Assembly (NCBI GenBank): GCA_027596075.1 | Contig: JADGJC010000124.1 | Coordinates: forward strand, 47,150-111,149 | Length of the DNA: 64,000 nt | Reading direction: 5' to 3' | Source of the DNA: Rhizophlyctis rosea | Taxonomy: Eukaryota > Chytridiomycota > Chytridiomycetes > Rhizophlyctidales > Rhizophlyctidaceae | In this document: positions 1 through 12,202 of the stretch, one piece after another | How the letters are laid out: every line of letters begins with the position of its first letter | How positions within the stretch are numbered: the first letter of the stretch is position 1 | Notes under the pieces: generated by a model | The model's input: only the letters and a program-made list of their open reading frames with translations | Database searches by the model: none | What the model was told of the DNA's origin: nothing | Translations under genes and position numbers: made by a program

Positions 1-1173
1 GCGTCGCCCAGTCGGGGTTGGACGAGAGGTTGTAAAAACAGTTTGTTAAATGTGCAAAGCAATGTACAATCCGCTGATGTGTCTTTCAGGGAGGATGCCA
101 AATGATGAGTAGGTAGTCCCTTGGCTCATCGAGGTTACTCATCCAGTCAGTCAATCAACAAATACAAACCGTCAGTGAAATGTTACTGTTGAATGCCAAA
201 TACACTGTACATGAAGGGGAAAGGATTTTGTTCATGGAAGCGCCGGTTCACGATTACGGTTCATTACGCTCAGGACGACTTATCTCAATTTCAAAAGTTG
301 GATGGTGATAGTGAGTACAGTGCGGTGAAATGATTACTGCATAACCAACATACTCGCTATATTACTTACTTCTTGTTCATTCATAGCTATGACGCACCAA
401 CCACTTTCTATCATCCGTAAAAATGTTGAATATACGGGCCGGTGATCCCTCAGATGCATGTTAGATTTTGGAAGCTGCAAGCAACGATTGCAAATACATT
501 ATACTGGCCCGCCGGAGGTCTGCGCCGCGCAATGTTGTCACACCCAGCAACGTCCAATATCTCCAGTACCCACTCCCTTCCAGGAGTCCTCCGTGTTGAA
601 AGTCCAACCTATTTCCGACATGACTTCTCAAAAAGTGATGGTTCGTGGAGGCTTGTGTTACTGTTGTAACAAGCGCATATGGCATGCAGGATGCGCCCAC
701 AAACCAGGGTCGTCATAATCGCCAGGGAATGTCATGTGACCCATTTTAATGACACTGGACACGCTGGGTGGTGTTTTCAAGGATGCTGAATTGAGTTGTT
801 CAAAGCCCGTGTCAGAAACGCGTGGGTGCAGGACAGTTGTTGTTGTGATGCACATGCTGCCGAGACCTTTCCTGCTTTTCCAGATCCCTGGCCAATTGTC
901 ATTTGTGGAGGGAGCCATGGAGACGAGAGAGAATGTACGAGGTGACGGTGTGACGAGTGGTGAATTGCATGTTGAGTTTTGCAATGCGGAACGTGCAGCA
1001 AATGCACGGATGCGTCATCCCAGGCGCAAATTGAGGTCCACACTGCACTGTTAGAGAAATATGGAATAGTTATAAAAAGGGTTCTAAAGCATAAGTGTGT
1101 GAACTGTCAAGCGCAAAAACATCCAAGTTCCAGCTACACTACCATTACCATTCACCATCCAAAGTCAGACAAA
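1..1173. other. intergenic region upstream of the AA9 gene
   Basis: No open reading frame here shows codon structure, splice-linked continuation or a recognisable domain. Only overlapping short frames on both strands are present. The last 100 bases hold the promoter of the AA9 gene, including a TATA-like box annotated separately. Confidence 0.6.
1071..1080 (+). promoter_or_regulatory. TATA-like box of the AA9 gene
   Basis: TATAAAAAGG lies about 94 bases before the AA9 start codon, a position compatible with a TATA box and a short 5' leader. Assigned from consensus and position only. Confidence 0.55.
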
Positions 1174-2323
1174 ATGATGAAGGCCATTGTTATGTCTCTC
1201 GCTCTTGCCGCCGGCGTCAGCGCGCACGGTGCAGTAACGTCCTACTCCATCGGCAGCACCACTTACGCTGGGTAAATACTTTCACCGCTTGTCGGCCCTT
1301 CAAAACAAGTAGACCGTCAATAGTGGACCGGCAAACTAATAACTTCTCCTTTTGTGAACAGTTACCAAGGTTTCAGTCCTTCGCCCAGCTACGCCGGCCC
1401 GCAATGGTCATGGCCCGACTACAATCCCACCCAGTTCTCCGGCGGCAAGGACTTCACCACCTACGTCAGGTGCAACGGCGAGTACAAAAAGGCATCGAGT
1501 TATATGACCGCTGCCGCTGGTTCCCAGATCTCGGCCTACTGGGCGCAATGGACGCATAACCCCGCCACCGTCGCGGTCTACCTCTACGAAGTCTCCAGCT
1601 TCGATAACCCCGACGTCAGTGGTGCCGGATGGTTCAAGGTACGCATTTGCATAGCCACGTTTGATGACCAACAGATGTCCAACCATCATAGTCCAGATCG
1701 ATGAGTTTGTTAGTAGTGGTTCCACACTTTCCCCCGACACCCTCTGGGCCGGTTACAAGATCATTCAAACCGGCAAATGGACTTCCACCATTCCTGCCAA
1801 CCTAAAGCCGGGCAACTACGTCATCCGCCACGAACTCATCGCCCGTCACCAAGCCAACACCCCCCAGTTCTACGCCGAGTGCGCAAACATTCAAATCACC
1901 GGTTCCGGTTCCGCTACCCCTGACAGTTCTTACAAGGTTGCCATCCCCGGTTCTGGCTACGCCGTTGCTAGCGACGGATGTCCCACCGGCCCGCCTGGCG
2001 CTGGTAACGACCTCTGCTTCGAGGTTAACGGTTCCACCTTCGCAACTGCCAACTACGTCAACGTCGGTCCCAAGGTTTGGGGTGGTTCAGGATCTGGCGG
2101 CAGCAACAACGGAGGCAGCAACCCCACGACGACCACGACTCAGGCTCCTCGTACAACCACCACCACCCGCGCTCAAACCACGACCACCACTACGACTTCC
2201 TCTGGCGGCAACTGCGCTGCCAAGTACGGTCAGTGTGGTGGCCAGGGCTTCTCTGGCCCGACTTGTTGCCAGTCAGGCTCCACCTGCAAGTTCTCCAACA
2301 ACTACTACTCTCAATGCTTGTAG
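1174..2323 (+). CDS. AA9 lytic polysaccharide monooxygenase with C-terminal CBM1
   Basis: Secreted copper enzyme expected to cleave cellulose oxidatively. Three exons (1174-1271, 1362-1638, 1697-2323) encode 333 residues. Residues 1-17 are a signal peptide, and cleavage exposes His18 (HGAVTSY), the N-terminal half of the copper 'histidine brace'. The AA9 signature near the end of the catalytic domain is present (RHELIARHQ followed by [13 protein letters not shown]), supplying the Gln and axial Tyr. A Gly/Ser/Thr-rich linker follows. The last ~36 residues are a CBM1 cellulose-binding module with the pattern [15 protein letters not shown] and a final Cys-Leu. Introns are 90 and 58 bases with GT-AG borders and restore the frame exactly. 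The identity is secure. The substrate (cellulose or hemicellulose) is inferred from the CBM1. Confidence 0.95.
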
Positions 2324-2976
2324 GTTAGCGAGACACTGACTACTCACCCTATGATTGCATTCAGCGTTGCTAGCGGGGTCGTAGCTTAAAGTCAGGTTAA
2401 GGTAGCAAGGCTTTCAGGGGCTGGCTCACGGAAGTTTTGATCATATCTCCTTACCTAGCACATATCATGTAATGATTGCACCCGGTTGTGCTTTCGAATA
2501 TATCTTCGGCCATGTACCTAATCATAAAGGTGATGAAATGGTCGATTGGTGAGGACTGTGGTGTGGGCATCGACTTGTGCTGTTGGTCTGGGATGGCTGT
2601 TCTCGTTGGCAATTTTCATCTAAAATGCATAGTGTCTCATATAATAAGATGTGGCGCTAGGAATCAAAACAGTGACGGACGATGGGGCATATGGATTCAA
2701 CTTATATATATACCGGAATCTGCCCCTTCGAATAAACGGTGCGCTCCGTCAAATTCCACCGACTCAGTAGCCCGTTTCCGTAAGCCCACGTTCAAAGCCA
2801 CCGGGCCAAATTCAAACCCGTGGCTGGGTGGCTTAGATATGTTCAGTTTCTGCCAGGTTTCCGTCTGGGTTTCCGTTCTTCAAGCTCTCGTTTTCCAACC
2901 TTTCCATTCCCAGGGCATTACAAAGTTTGTTGGATAAAAACCTACGCCCATACATAAAGCAGAATCCCTTCGCAGA
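2324..2976. other. intergenic region between AA9 and CTU1
   Basis: Holds the AA9 3' flank and the CTU1 promoter. The one long frame (2476-2937) has no domain-like content. Nothing else recognised. Confidence 0.6.
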
Positions 2977-4637
2977 ATGCCCCGCCAATGCGAGCTGTGC
3001 GCGGCTGCTCGCGCTGTCCTCAAGCGACCTAAAACCGGACAGCAAATTTGTAGGGAATGCTTCTACACCGTTTTCGAGACGGAGATACATAACACCATAG
3101 TGGACAATGCGCTGTTCAGGCGAGCTGATAAAGTTGCTATTGCTGCTAGTGGTGGGAAAGGTAAGATGGAGTGAGATTTCAGGAGTGGTTTGGAGTGGTT
3201 GAGGGTGCGATTCGAACTGAAGTGGGCGTGGGAAGTCTCGACTTGGGTATCCTAACTCTCTCATGGTTCTTCCCACGCTTTATTTGCCAGACTCGACGGT
3301 CTTAGCACACGTGATGAAAGTACTCAATGATCGGTACGACTATGGACTAGACTTGTTCCTTCTGTCGGTCGACGAGGGTATCACTGGATATCGGGACGAT
3401 TCTTTGGAGGTATGAGCACTGCCTGTCTGCTTTGTTTACATCAGTTTGAAGGCTGAACAGCTTGTCAGACGGTCAAACGAAACGAACAACAATACGGTAT
3501 ACCGCTCAAGATTGTGTCGTACGAGGAGCTATATGGATGGAGCATGGATGCGATTGTGAAGGAGGTTGGGTTGAAGAATAACTGTGAGTGCTGACGCTAG
3601 CCGTTCTAGTAAAGCTCCAACTTATTTGCGGGAAACAGGCACATTCTGTGGCGTCTTCCGCCGTCAAGCACTAGACCGGGGCGCTGTTCTACTGAATGTC
3701 GACCATATCGTTACGGGACACAATGCTGATGATATTGCTGAGACAGTGTTGATGAACAGTACGTAATACTCATCCGTCCGATGCGTGGGAGAATGCTTAC
3801 CTACAATGGTATCCAGTCCTGAGAGGCGATTTTGCCCGCCTCCAACGTTGCACAGCCATCCGCACGGCAACCGATGAAACGACACCCCGGTCCAAGCCGT
3901 TCAAGTACACATATGAGAAGGAGATTGTTATGTGAGTTTATGTTTTGTCTTGGCCCTGGAAGCTTCCTGTGAAGAATAAGTAATCCAACCTTTCGTGCAA
4001 AACAGGTACGCGTACTTCAAAAAACTCGACTACTTCTCCACTGAATGCATATACTCCCCGAACGCCTACCGCGGGTACGCCCGCGTTTTCCTGAAAGATT
4101 TGGAATCCATACGGCCGTCCGCCATCATGGGTAGGTAAACCTCATTCAAATATCCCACACGATCATGTTGCATTGACCGTCATGGCTATAGACATCATTC
4201 ACTCGGGCGAGCACTTTGAAGCCTCCGTCCAACCCAAACTGAACACGCCATCATCAAAGGATGGCGCAGTGGCGGTTAAGAGCTGCGAGCGGTGCGGGTA
4301 CATGGCCAGCAACAAGCTATGTAAGGCGTGTGTGTTATTGGAAGGGCTGAATAGGGGGTTGCCGAGGTTGGGGATTGGGAATGAGGGAAAGATTGTAAGT
4401 TCTGAAGGCGTTGTGGTGGGTGTTCAACCCGAACAATACACTGATGCGTCTTTGGCTCGTCGTAGCGACGAGTACATGGTGACAAGGGGGACATCGGACG
4501 GACCATTCAGCATTTTGCGGAGGTAGGTATCGAGGTTGGGATGGTGCCGTCCAATCAATATCTGACGTGTGTCTTTTCTGCAGTTATCTGTGAACCGAAC
4601 TACGACTCCTACACCGACGGAGACGTCGGCACGTTAA
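2977..4637 (+). CDS. CTU1/NCS6: cytoplasmic tRNA 2-thiolation protein 1 (adenylating thiolase)
   Basis: With CTU2/NCS2 and the Urm1 sulfur relay, this enzyme makes the 2-thio group of wobble uridine U34 in tRNAs for Lys, Glu and Gln in the cytosol. Nine exons (2977-3160, 3291-3409, 3469-3583, 3639-3758, 3817-3931, 4006-4130, 4192-4394, 4466-4522, 4584-4637) give 363 residues, normal for the family. Seen in order: an N-terminal zinc knuckle (CELC and CREC), the PP-loop SGGKDST formed across the first splice, the [16 protein letters not shown] segment with catalytic-type Cys, the [14 protein letters not shown] helix, and a C-terminal zinc pair ([22 protein letters not shown]). The last two short exons encode a variable tail and are less certain. 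The rest is firm. Confidence 0.93.
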
Positions 4638-5234
4638 CCCTTTGTGTTGCGCTTTTGTAAAGTAGTTTATCATTTGTATATATATTTCATCATTCAGCGC
4701 TATTGAGTGCGAGGGAGGATGTACATAGTCGTGGAATTCTAGGGAAGGATGGGTATAGGTAGCACCCGTAGCATGAGGAAGTCGTAGATAGCCGAGTAGG
4801 ACGCTTGGAAGCGTTGGTTGGTTGTTGTGACTGCATTGTAGGCGACAAAGCATCAATTGTTCGTTGGTGAAGGAGTCGAACAAAATAATCATTTTTGGGC
4901 TTACCTTACCTTACGCAGGAACGAGTTCCGGCGTCCTACTGGACTTCATTCCCCACACCCGGTATATTGAGAGAATAACCATGTGGGACTGGGTTGTCAC
5001 TGTGACGGTTATGTAAACAACAACGAGCCGTCGACCTCGAACGGCGTTCGCACGCATAGCGGCGACATGGTCCCGATTGACCTTGCACAACCCAACCTGA
5101 TTGAAAACATCAACTCCATTTCCACATGATTGCGCCACCATCTACAAGCTACAGCTATATACATGCTATCTACAATCCCACCCAACCACATTTCCGTTCA
5201 CGACTCGCAAACGGAAAACGGAACCGAGGAACAA
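4638..5234. other. convergent intergenic region
   Basis: Lies between the 3' ends of CTU1 and the minus-strand MYND gene. Only short overlapping frames are seen. Nothing recognised. Confidence 0.6.
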
Positions 5235-6759
5235 CTAGTCATTCTCCACAACCCACTCATCCTCAAACGCCGCCCCATTCCAACACTTTAGTGTATTACA
5301 CTCATACTTATGCTGCGCTATCCAATGTGATTTCTGGCATTCTTTCGTGCAATACTGAACTACGCGGCTATGGAAGCAAGGATCGGAAACACGGGTGAGT
5401 GGCAATGTCAGAATGCATACTCCTCCCAAGGAGAAGTCAACAAGTTGACGTCAAGACGTTGTCGAACAACTTTACTCACCAATCAGCGCAAACCTGCACC
5501 CTAACAAGCCTAACTTTACACCAATCACACACCGCATACATCTTCGAATCCCACACCACTACCCGTCCATTACTCGCAGGTTTACACCTCAACAGCACCG
5601 CTCCCTTCTTCAACCCGGCTTTATCCCCTTCACCACCACCACCACCACCACCCTCCCGCTCAGCACACCCCCTATTGCCCTCCAAAAACACAAAATAGGT
5701 CCCCATATCCATTTTCTCACTATACCTCAACATCATGGGCAACCATTCTTGCCCTTTTGCCAAGCGGCCGGAGTGGAGGGCGCGGTCGATGAGGGTGCCG
5801 TCCGAGAGGGGGTCGGGTGTGAGTGGGGCCGCGGGGTCTGGGGTGTAGAATTCGGGGATGGGGTGTTCGTGCAGAGGTGGGGCGTGGGTTAGGAAGGGGT
5901 TTTGGGGGTGGGAGGAGGAGGAGGAGGGGAAGAAGGGGTTTTGGGAGTGGTGGTGGGGGCGGTGGCGGGTGGAGTCGGGGGCTGTGGAAGGGGTTGGCCA
6001 GGCGCCGGGCATGGAGATTGTGCTTGGGCCTGCGGTGGTGGATTGCCAGGCGCCGAAGGTTGGAAGGGTGAGGTTGGTTGATCCGATGGATGGGGAGGAG
6101 GTATGCATATTGTCGCTGAGGTAGGTAGGAAGTGATGTCGCGCGTACGTCGCCAGAGTCTGAGCTGTCACTTGAATCGGCAGATCCGGTAAGCGCTGGCT
6201 CGTCGACGTCCATACTTGTTGGGTACAAAATACATGGAGGAATGTCCCGAACAGCGCCATCGGTAAGCAACTCCGCAAACACATCTTTATAATCCCAACT
6301 GCACTCGATCGCGGTATCGAATCTAGGGTCCTTGTAGTCCATTCGCGTTTCCCTCTGGCACCTCTCGAACGTCTCTTCGTTCTTGACCCAAAACAACCGT
6401 GGTGCACCCTGAACGCCCGTCATACGCTCGCTCTGTCCCGCAGCAAGGACGGTCAAGCACATTCTTAAGTATTCTTTGGAACCCTTTTCTCCGAGTTCGG
6501 GCGTGGCAATTTTGGGGATGATAAGGGAGGAAAAGTAATAGCGATACCACAATGGAAGGGCCCTTCGTCGCCAATAGTAGTTTAGATGTGCGACTTTGAG
6601 AAGTTCACGCATGCCGAGATTTTCTGCGACGCTGTATATGATTGCGTAGTGGATATCTTCATTGAGGTCGGCGAGAGTCAGGTGAAGTTGTGACTGGTCC
6701 GTGGAGGTCCTGCTCGGGCCCGAGGGTAGGGGCTGGATATCTGCCATCACGTCGTCCAT
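5235..6759 (-). CDS. MYND-type zinc finger protein
   Basis: Two exons on the minus strand (6759-5480 and 5367-5235) give about 470 residues. The zinc finger lies at the C-terminus and is assembled across the intron. Exon 1 ends in CDWCKV...VCAD plus two bases of Cys. Exon 2 continues RVVQYCTKECQKSHWIAQHKYEC. The result is C-x2-C, C-x2-C, YC-x3-C and H/C ligands, a complete MYND finger, usually a protein-protein interaction module. The N-terminal 100 residues are helical and vaguely F-box-like. The middle (~200-330) is Ser/Pro/His-rich, and a poly-Gly run (5632-5655 on the other strand) precedes the finger. The specific function is unknown. Confidence 0.82.
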
Positions 6760-7431
6760 TGGCTATAGGTGGTGTCAGACTGAGGGCCTATGATAAAAGT
6801 GTATGGGTATCAATGTACTAAACAGCTCTGTAGTCCTGTCTTTTCTAAGACCAGTGTGTGAACAAGAAGGGTTAGGGAAGAAGAAAAGGATGGAAGGAGA
6901 GAAGCGTTCGGGTGCGGAGTGCTTTTGTTGGAAAAGCGAGCGAAGTCCAGAGGGTGCAGGTTGTGCAAGTCCGATAAATGTGAAGCCCCTGTCATCATGC
7001 ATGTCAACAGCCAAACAGTGCAACACAGTGCAACACACTGCTGTGGCTTATTACCTATCGCCCCCTTGATTACTGCGGAATGGAATGGTGTGTTTGCAGT
7101 TCGCGTCATCATAAATACCAGTGCATGTGACTAATTAATGTAAGCGCAACTTTGTTTTACGTCATCAGTAAAAGAAGGGCGCGGTCAATGTGGCTATGGT
7201 GGCTTATGTTCTCAAGCCACTTCAGTCGCGTTATTCTTGAATCACCCATCTCATCCAAGCCTTCCCATGACATTCCTCATTTTCCCCACCTCTTCACTAC
7301 CTTCTCCCTTCCACAAACCGCCATCGGTCAACCAGCTCCTTGAAACTGCGACCAACTGTCCTGGCATATCCCTCAGCACTATTCTACCGCTTTTGTTATC
7401 CTCGAGGGCGTTGTTTCGACAGTCTCATAAG
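6760..7431. other. divergent intergenic region
   Basis: Shared 5' flank of the minus-strand MYND gene and the plus-strand MTD1 gene. No gene or RNA recognised. Confidence 0.6.
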
Positions 7432-8738
7432 ATGGCCGCTAAAGTCGTAGGTACGGCATTTATGCACGCGCAAAAGGACCCTTCGGGGACCAATTTTTGA
7501 CCGCTTTCATCCATAGACGCCGCGGACGTAGCTGCTCCTTTCGTGTAAACTATCATTTACTGGTTCTCCTTTTTCCCAAATGAATGAATCGCTCACATTC
7601 CATCGAAACGCAGTGCAGAGCTCAAACAGCAAATATCCTCACTCAAAGGGGCGCAACCCGTTTTGGTTGGCTTTTTGGCCAATGACGACAAGGCTGCTCG
7701 CAAGTACGCTGAATGGACCGGCAGGACTTGTGCCGCTACTGGAGTTCGTTTCGAATTACGCGAATGTGAGCGGATAGAGCTGGAGGACAAGATCATTGAC
7801 GCGAACGAAGACGAAAATGTGCATGGGATCATGGTTTACTACCCGGTGTTTGGTGACGCCCAGGTGAGAGGATGGTGGCAAGAGCGCATGGCAGTCATCA
7901 TGTTGAGCGCTAATACCGGTTTATTTGCTTAGGACCAATACCTTCAAAACACTGTGTCATATAAGAAAGACGTAGAAGGCTTGTGCCACAAGTACCGTTA
8001 CAACATGTACCACAACATACGCTTCTTGGACCAAGAGCAAACATTGAAGTGCATCATTCCTTGTACTCCTTTAGCTATTATTAAGGTGCGTTGCTGAGAA
8101 GGAATTGCTCTCTTTTGTTGTCCTGCATCCTAATCGGGATATCATTGCAGATTTTGGAATACATTGGTGTATACAACAGCATCCTCCCGTACGGCAACCG
8201 CCTACACGGCCGCGTCATCACCGTAGTCAACCGATCCGAACACGTTGGAAGACCGCTGGCAGCGCTGCTTGCTAACGACGGTGCGAAGGTATATTCCGTG
8301 GACGTGACGGGACTTTTGGAGTTCCATAGAGGTGCTGGATTGAAGATGGAAAAGCATGAGGTACGCGGAATGTTTTCCTTCAATCCTCTGGAACAACGCA
8401 TCAACAAGACACTGAACCTCCACATAACCCCACCCGTTCTCCAGGTAAACGAAACAACAAAAACCCTCGACGAATGCCTCCCCATATCCGACGTAGTCAT
8501 CACCGGCGTCCCTTCCAAAAACTACCGCGTCCCAACCGAAAAACTAAAAGAAGGCGTCGTAGCGATCAACTTCTCCACATCGAAAAATTTTGACGAGGCG
8601 GAGATTAAGGAGAAGGCGTCGATTTTCGTACCGAGTGTGGGGAAGGTTACTGTAGCGATGTTGGAGAGAAATTTGATGCGGTTACGGGAGTATTTGGAGA
8701 AGGAGAAGGATGAGAAGAAGGCGGCGGCGTCTAGTTAG
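7432..8738 (+). CDS. MTD1: NAD+-dependent 5,10-methylenetetrahydrofolate dehydrogenase
   Basis: Cytosolic one-carbon enzyme oxidising 5,10-methylene-THF to methenyl-THF. Six exons (7432-7450, 7517-7544, 7614-7863, 7933-8085, 8151-8360, 8445-8738) give 317 residues, the size of yeast Mtd1 and much shorter than the trifunctional C1-THF synthase. Family segments seen: VLVGFLANDDKAARKYAEWT, GIMVYYPVFGD, NTVSYKKDVEGL with the conserved Lys, the Rossmann part VITVVNRSEHVGRPLAALLA, and DVVITGVPSKNYRVPTE. The 84-base intron at 8361-8444 is in frame with no stop. I treat it as intron because it has GT-AG ends and would otherwise insert 28 residues at a place where the family has none. The second exon boundary, at 7544, is the least certain. 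Confidence 0.9.
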
Positions 8739-9272
8739 GAGTTCGCTTAAGGTAGATGTTTGACGTGAGGTAGATTGTTATTTATAGGTTATCTTATGCT
8801 ATTTTTGGGGTCGGATTTTATGTAAGATAGGCGTTTTTAATTTAGATTGTATGGAGTTGAGAAGAGAGAGATATGTATAGCCCGCATGTTCGTGAGCTTT
8901 CCATGTTCAATTTACGTCACAACGCATATGATGAAAATTACTACTTGCTGTTACTTTTTCTTTTCGGTACAAAAACATATCGGGACCATTTGTCCGAACA
9001 GTCGACCTCACGTAATCACGGGCCCTTACGTAATCGTCGGCTTGGACCCTTTTTGCTGCCCACACAACCTTCTCATAGATACATCTCTTCACGCTTTCCT
9101 GATCTTGGCATACGAAAGAGCAGAAGTCCAGATCAAAATTTGGTCTTAAGTATCATTGGACACTCTCCAGCAACGTGCACTGCCAAATCTTGATCCACTT
9201 GAAACGGCGACATAAACCAACCTCCGTCGCTTCCGGCCCAACCTCCTCCCCCTCCCAAACACCCAACAGACA
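8739..9272. other. intergenic region
   Basis: MTD1 3' flank (T-rich, around 8760-8850) followed by the LRR gene promoter. No gene recognised. Confidence 0.6.
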
Positions 9273-11772
9273 ATGGGCAACGCCCTCAACAAAGAGATCT
9301 CCGCCGCGCGCAAAGGCACCGACCTCGACCTCTCCAAACGCGAGCTCAAACAGCTCCCAAAGAAAATCAAAGTGTGCAAAAAACTGCACAGACTCAATGT
9401 TGCGAGTAACCAGTTAATTGATTTGCCGTTGGAACTTGGTGAGGCTGAATTCCTTCGTATCTTATTTGGAATGGGAGGTTTCGTTTGGGAGAAAAAGCGT
9501 GTTGGGTTGATATGTGAAATGTAGGTATCCGTGTTCCAGGAAACTGACCGTTCCAGACGTTTTGTTGTAGAGCAGCTCAAAGAACTTCAAAGTTTGGACT
9601 TTTCGAGGAACAATGTCAATTTCTTTCCGCCGCATTTGCCGCAGACTTTGATTGAGATTGTTGCTAGTATGTGTTGAGTTGGCCCTCTCTTGACGCCGAT
9701 CCTGACTGATGCTCATGCATAAACCTTCCCCAAGATCACAACCGCCTGTTCTACTCCCCCATGACGCCGAAGATTGGCGACCTTCGAAATCTGCAAACAC
9801 TGGATTTGGGGAATAATCAGCTTGAGTAAGGGCACGTTGCGCTGACTTTTCACGCCGCTAGAGCGATGTAGAATCAGGCGAGTGCTGACATGGTTTCAAA
9901 CTCAAACCCCACCAGAGAAATACCAGGCGCATTAGTGAACCTCACACAGCTGAAGATCCTGGTTTTGGATCATAATGACTTGAGGGTATGTTACCTGTAA
10001 CCATCTGGAAGTTCCGAGTGATGAGTGATGTGCACTATGGAAGTCCTGCAACATCCTGACATAGTTGATTTTTGGGTCGATAGGAAATACCCGAAAGCGT
10101 CTTTGAGCTGCAAGCTCTCGAACGTCTGGACTTGAGCAATAACAAAATCAAAGACGTATCTCCGGAGATCAATCGGGTGAAAGCACTGCAGGTACTCATC
10201 TGACGAGGGAGTCAGCTGTTTCTGGACAACTTCTAGTTACACTTGTTGAACCAGGCATGACTAACAAATTCATCTGTTTCACAACGCCAGAATCTGGATC
10301 TAGGATCCAACATCATCACAAAAGTCCCCGACACAATCGGCAAAATCCCCACACTCCTCATCCTGCGCGTAGGCGCAAACCAACTAAAAGGCATTCCAAG
10401 TACCTGTACGTCGCCCCTCACACTCCTCCCTCCCTCCCTTTCCCTCACACTCACCAATCCCAACCACCCAGGCGGCGAACTAACCAACCTAGAAGAACTC
10501 GACGTAGGCGAGAATCGGCAGCTGGACGACCTCCCTTCAGGTCTATCGAAGTGTCGGCAATTGAAAAGATTGGTGATTAGGAACACGAAGTTGGAAAGTT
10601 TGCCAAGCGCGTTGAAGAATTGGACGGGGTTGACGGAGTTGAATATGAGTGAGAATGGGCAGATTGAGGCGTTGCCAGGTGGGTGGGGGTTTTTGGTTGG
10701 GACTTGGATTGATGTGAGGAAGCTGGAGCGATGGCATCGAAAAGGGGGGATGGACTGATGTTTACTGAATTTTGGCCGTTTTGATCAGAGGTCATCGGGA
10801 CTTTGACCAACCTGCGAATCCTCAACTGCGATGGGTGCACCCTGCGACAATTACCAGACAGTATTGGAGACTTGAAGAACCTCACATGGCTAGGTCTCCG
10901 AAAGAACCAACTGAGCTCATTTGCCATTCCTTCGTCGATATCCAAACTAAGCAACTTGAGTAAACTATTCCTCAGGTACGGAAATGCATATCCTGATTTT
11001 GACTTTCTTCCTCCTGGGAGATGAGTTCCCTCAGCTGACTCATTTCATCTTCCCTCTGCCACATTCAGCGACAACAACATCGAAGTCCTCCCCGACGAAA
11101 TCTGCGCCCTCCCCAACCTCACCCAACTGGACTTCAGCCACAACCTCATCATCACCATCCCAGACAGTATCGGGAGTCTAAGTAACCTAGAATTACTCTT
11201 CATGAACAACAACAAGCTGGAAACTGTTCCAACTTCCATCAAGTAAGTTTCCAGTGCCCACACTCGCAAGTATGACGAAACATCGGAAGCGCCTCACTGT
11301 GAGGAAAAACTCATGGGAAAAAAGAATAACACTCATTTGCTGCGATGGCAAAAAAACACACACACAACAGAGAACTACAAAAACTCCAAGTCCTCGAACT
11401 CCGATTCAACGTTCTTACTTCCTTACCGTACGAAATGGGCGACCTTTCCAGCCTGACGAGATTGGACCTGTCGCATAATCGGCTGAGCGAGTTGCCGGAT
11501 TCTATGCATAAGTTGAAGAGTCTTCAGGTGAACAATCGGTTATTCGGAAAGGGCGGATCGCTCTTGTTTTGTCGAGGTCGATATGTGACATGCTGAAACT
11601 TTGATTTCTTGGCTCACAGACCATAGACCTCCTTGACAACCCTTTCAACAGCCCTCCACAAAACATCATTACACAGGGGAAGGATATCATTCTGTTGTAT
11701 TTGGAGCAGCAGTCGCAAAAGACGGATGAGGAGAAGGAGATGATGAATGCTAGGGGTGCGAAGCAGATTTAG
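9273..11772 (+). CDS. leucine-rich repeat protein, myristoylation-type N-terminus
   Basis: Eleven exons (9273-9438, 9571-9666, 9735-9825, 9916-9985, 10084-10191, 10291-10405, 10472-10678, 10789-10975, 11069-11242, 11371-11527, 11620-11772) give 507 residues. Almost the whole chain consists of 23-residue LRRs of the SHOC2/LRRC40 type, with consensus LxxLxxLxLSxNxLxxLPxxI (for example LTRLDLSHNRLSELPDSM). The N-terminus MGNALNKEIS fits the N-myristoylation pattern (Gly2, Asn6), suggesting membrane attachment. The closest family by architecture is LRRC40/SHOC2-like scaffold proteins, but this is not established as orthology. Introns fall within or between repeats, and all rejoin in frame. Confidence 0.85.
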
Positions 11773-12202
11773 GATTCGTGGAGAGGCGGCGGTCACCTGC
11801 GAGCTATTCTCTGGACTCCTGATGGGTGTTGAGAGTCTTATGTATATATGGGTTCGGTAGCGAAAAAGAATGCATTGTAGTTGAACGTGTCTAAGGTTGG
11901 GCGGCAACAAGCGTTCTGTTATCCACGAAGAGGGAGCGACAGAGATAGGATACTGCAAAATGGATTCTTCAAGGAGTGCATCAGGCCTGGTGGAGCGTGT
12001 CGTTGGACGACGGAATGCCAATGTCTATTTGTCATGGGGTGGCCTCCCACATGGTCAACACATGCCCCGGGCTACATATATCACCTTCACGACTAAGAGA
12101 CCGCGAATGTTTGCTGTATCCTATCCAAGGCAACAACGAAGAAGAATGAACAAGAAGTGGTCGCTCCGGTAGTGCTCTTTACGACAGATTCTACAATCTC
12201 CC
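11773..12202. other. convergent intergenic region
   Basis: Lies between the LRR gene and the minus-strand W-repeat gene. Only shadow frames. Nothing recognised. Confidence 0.6.
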
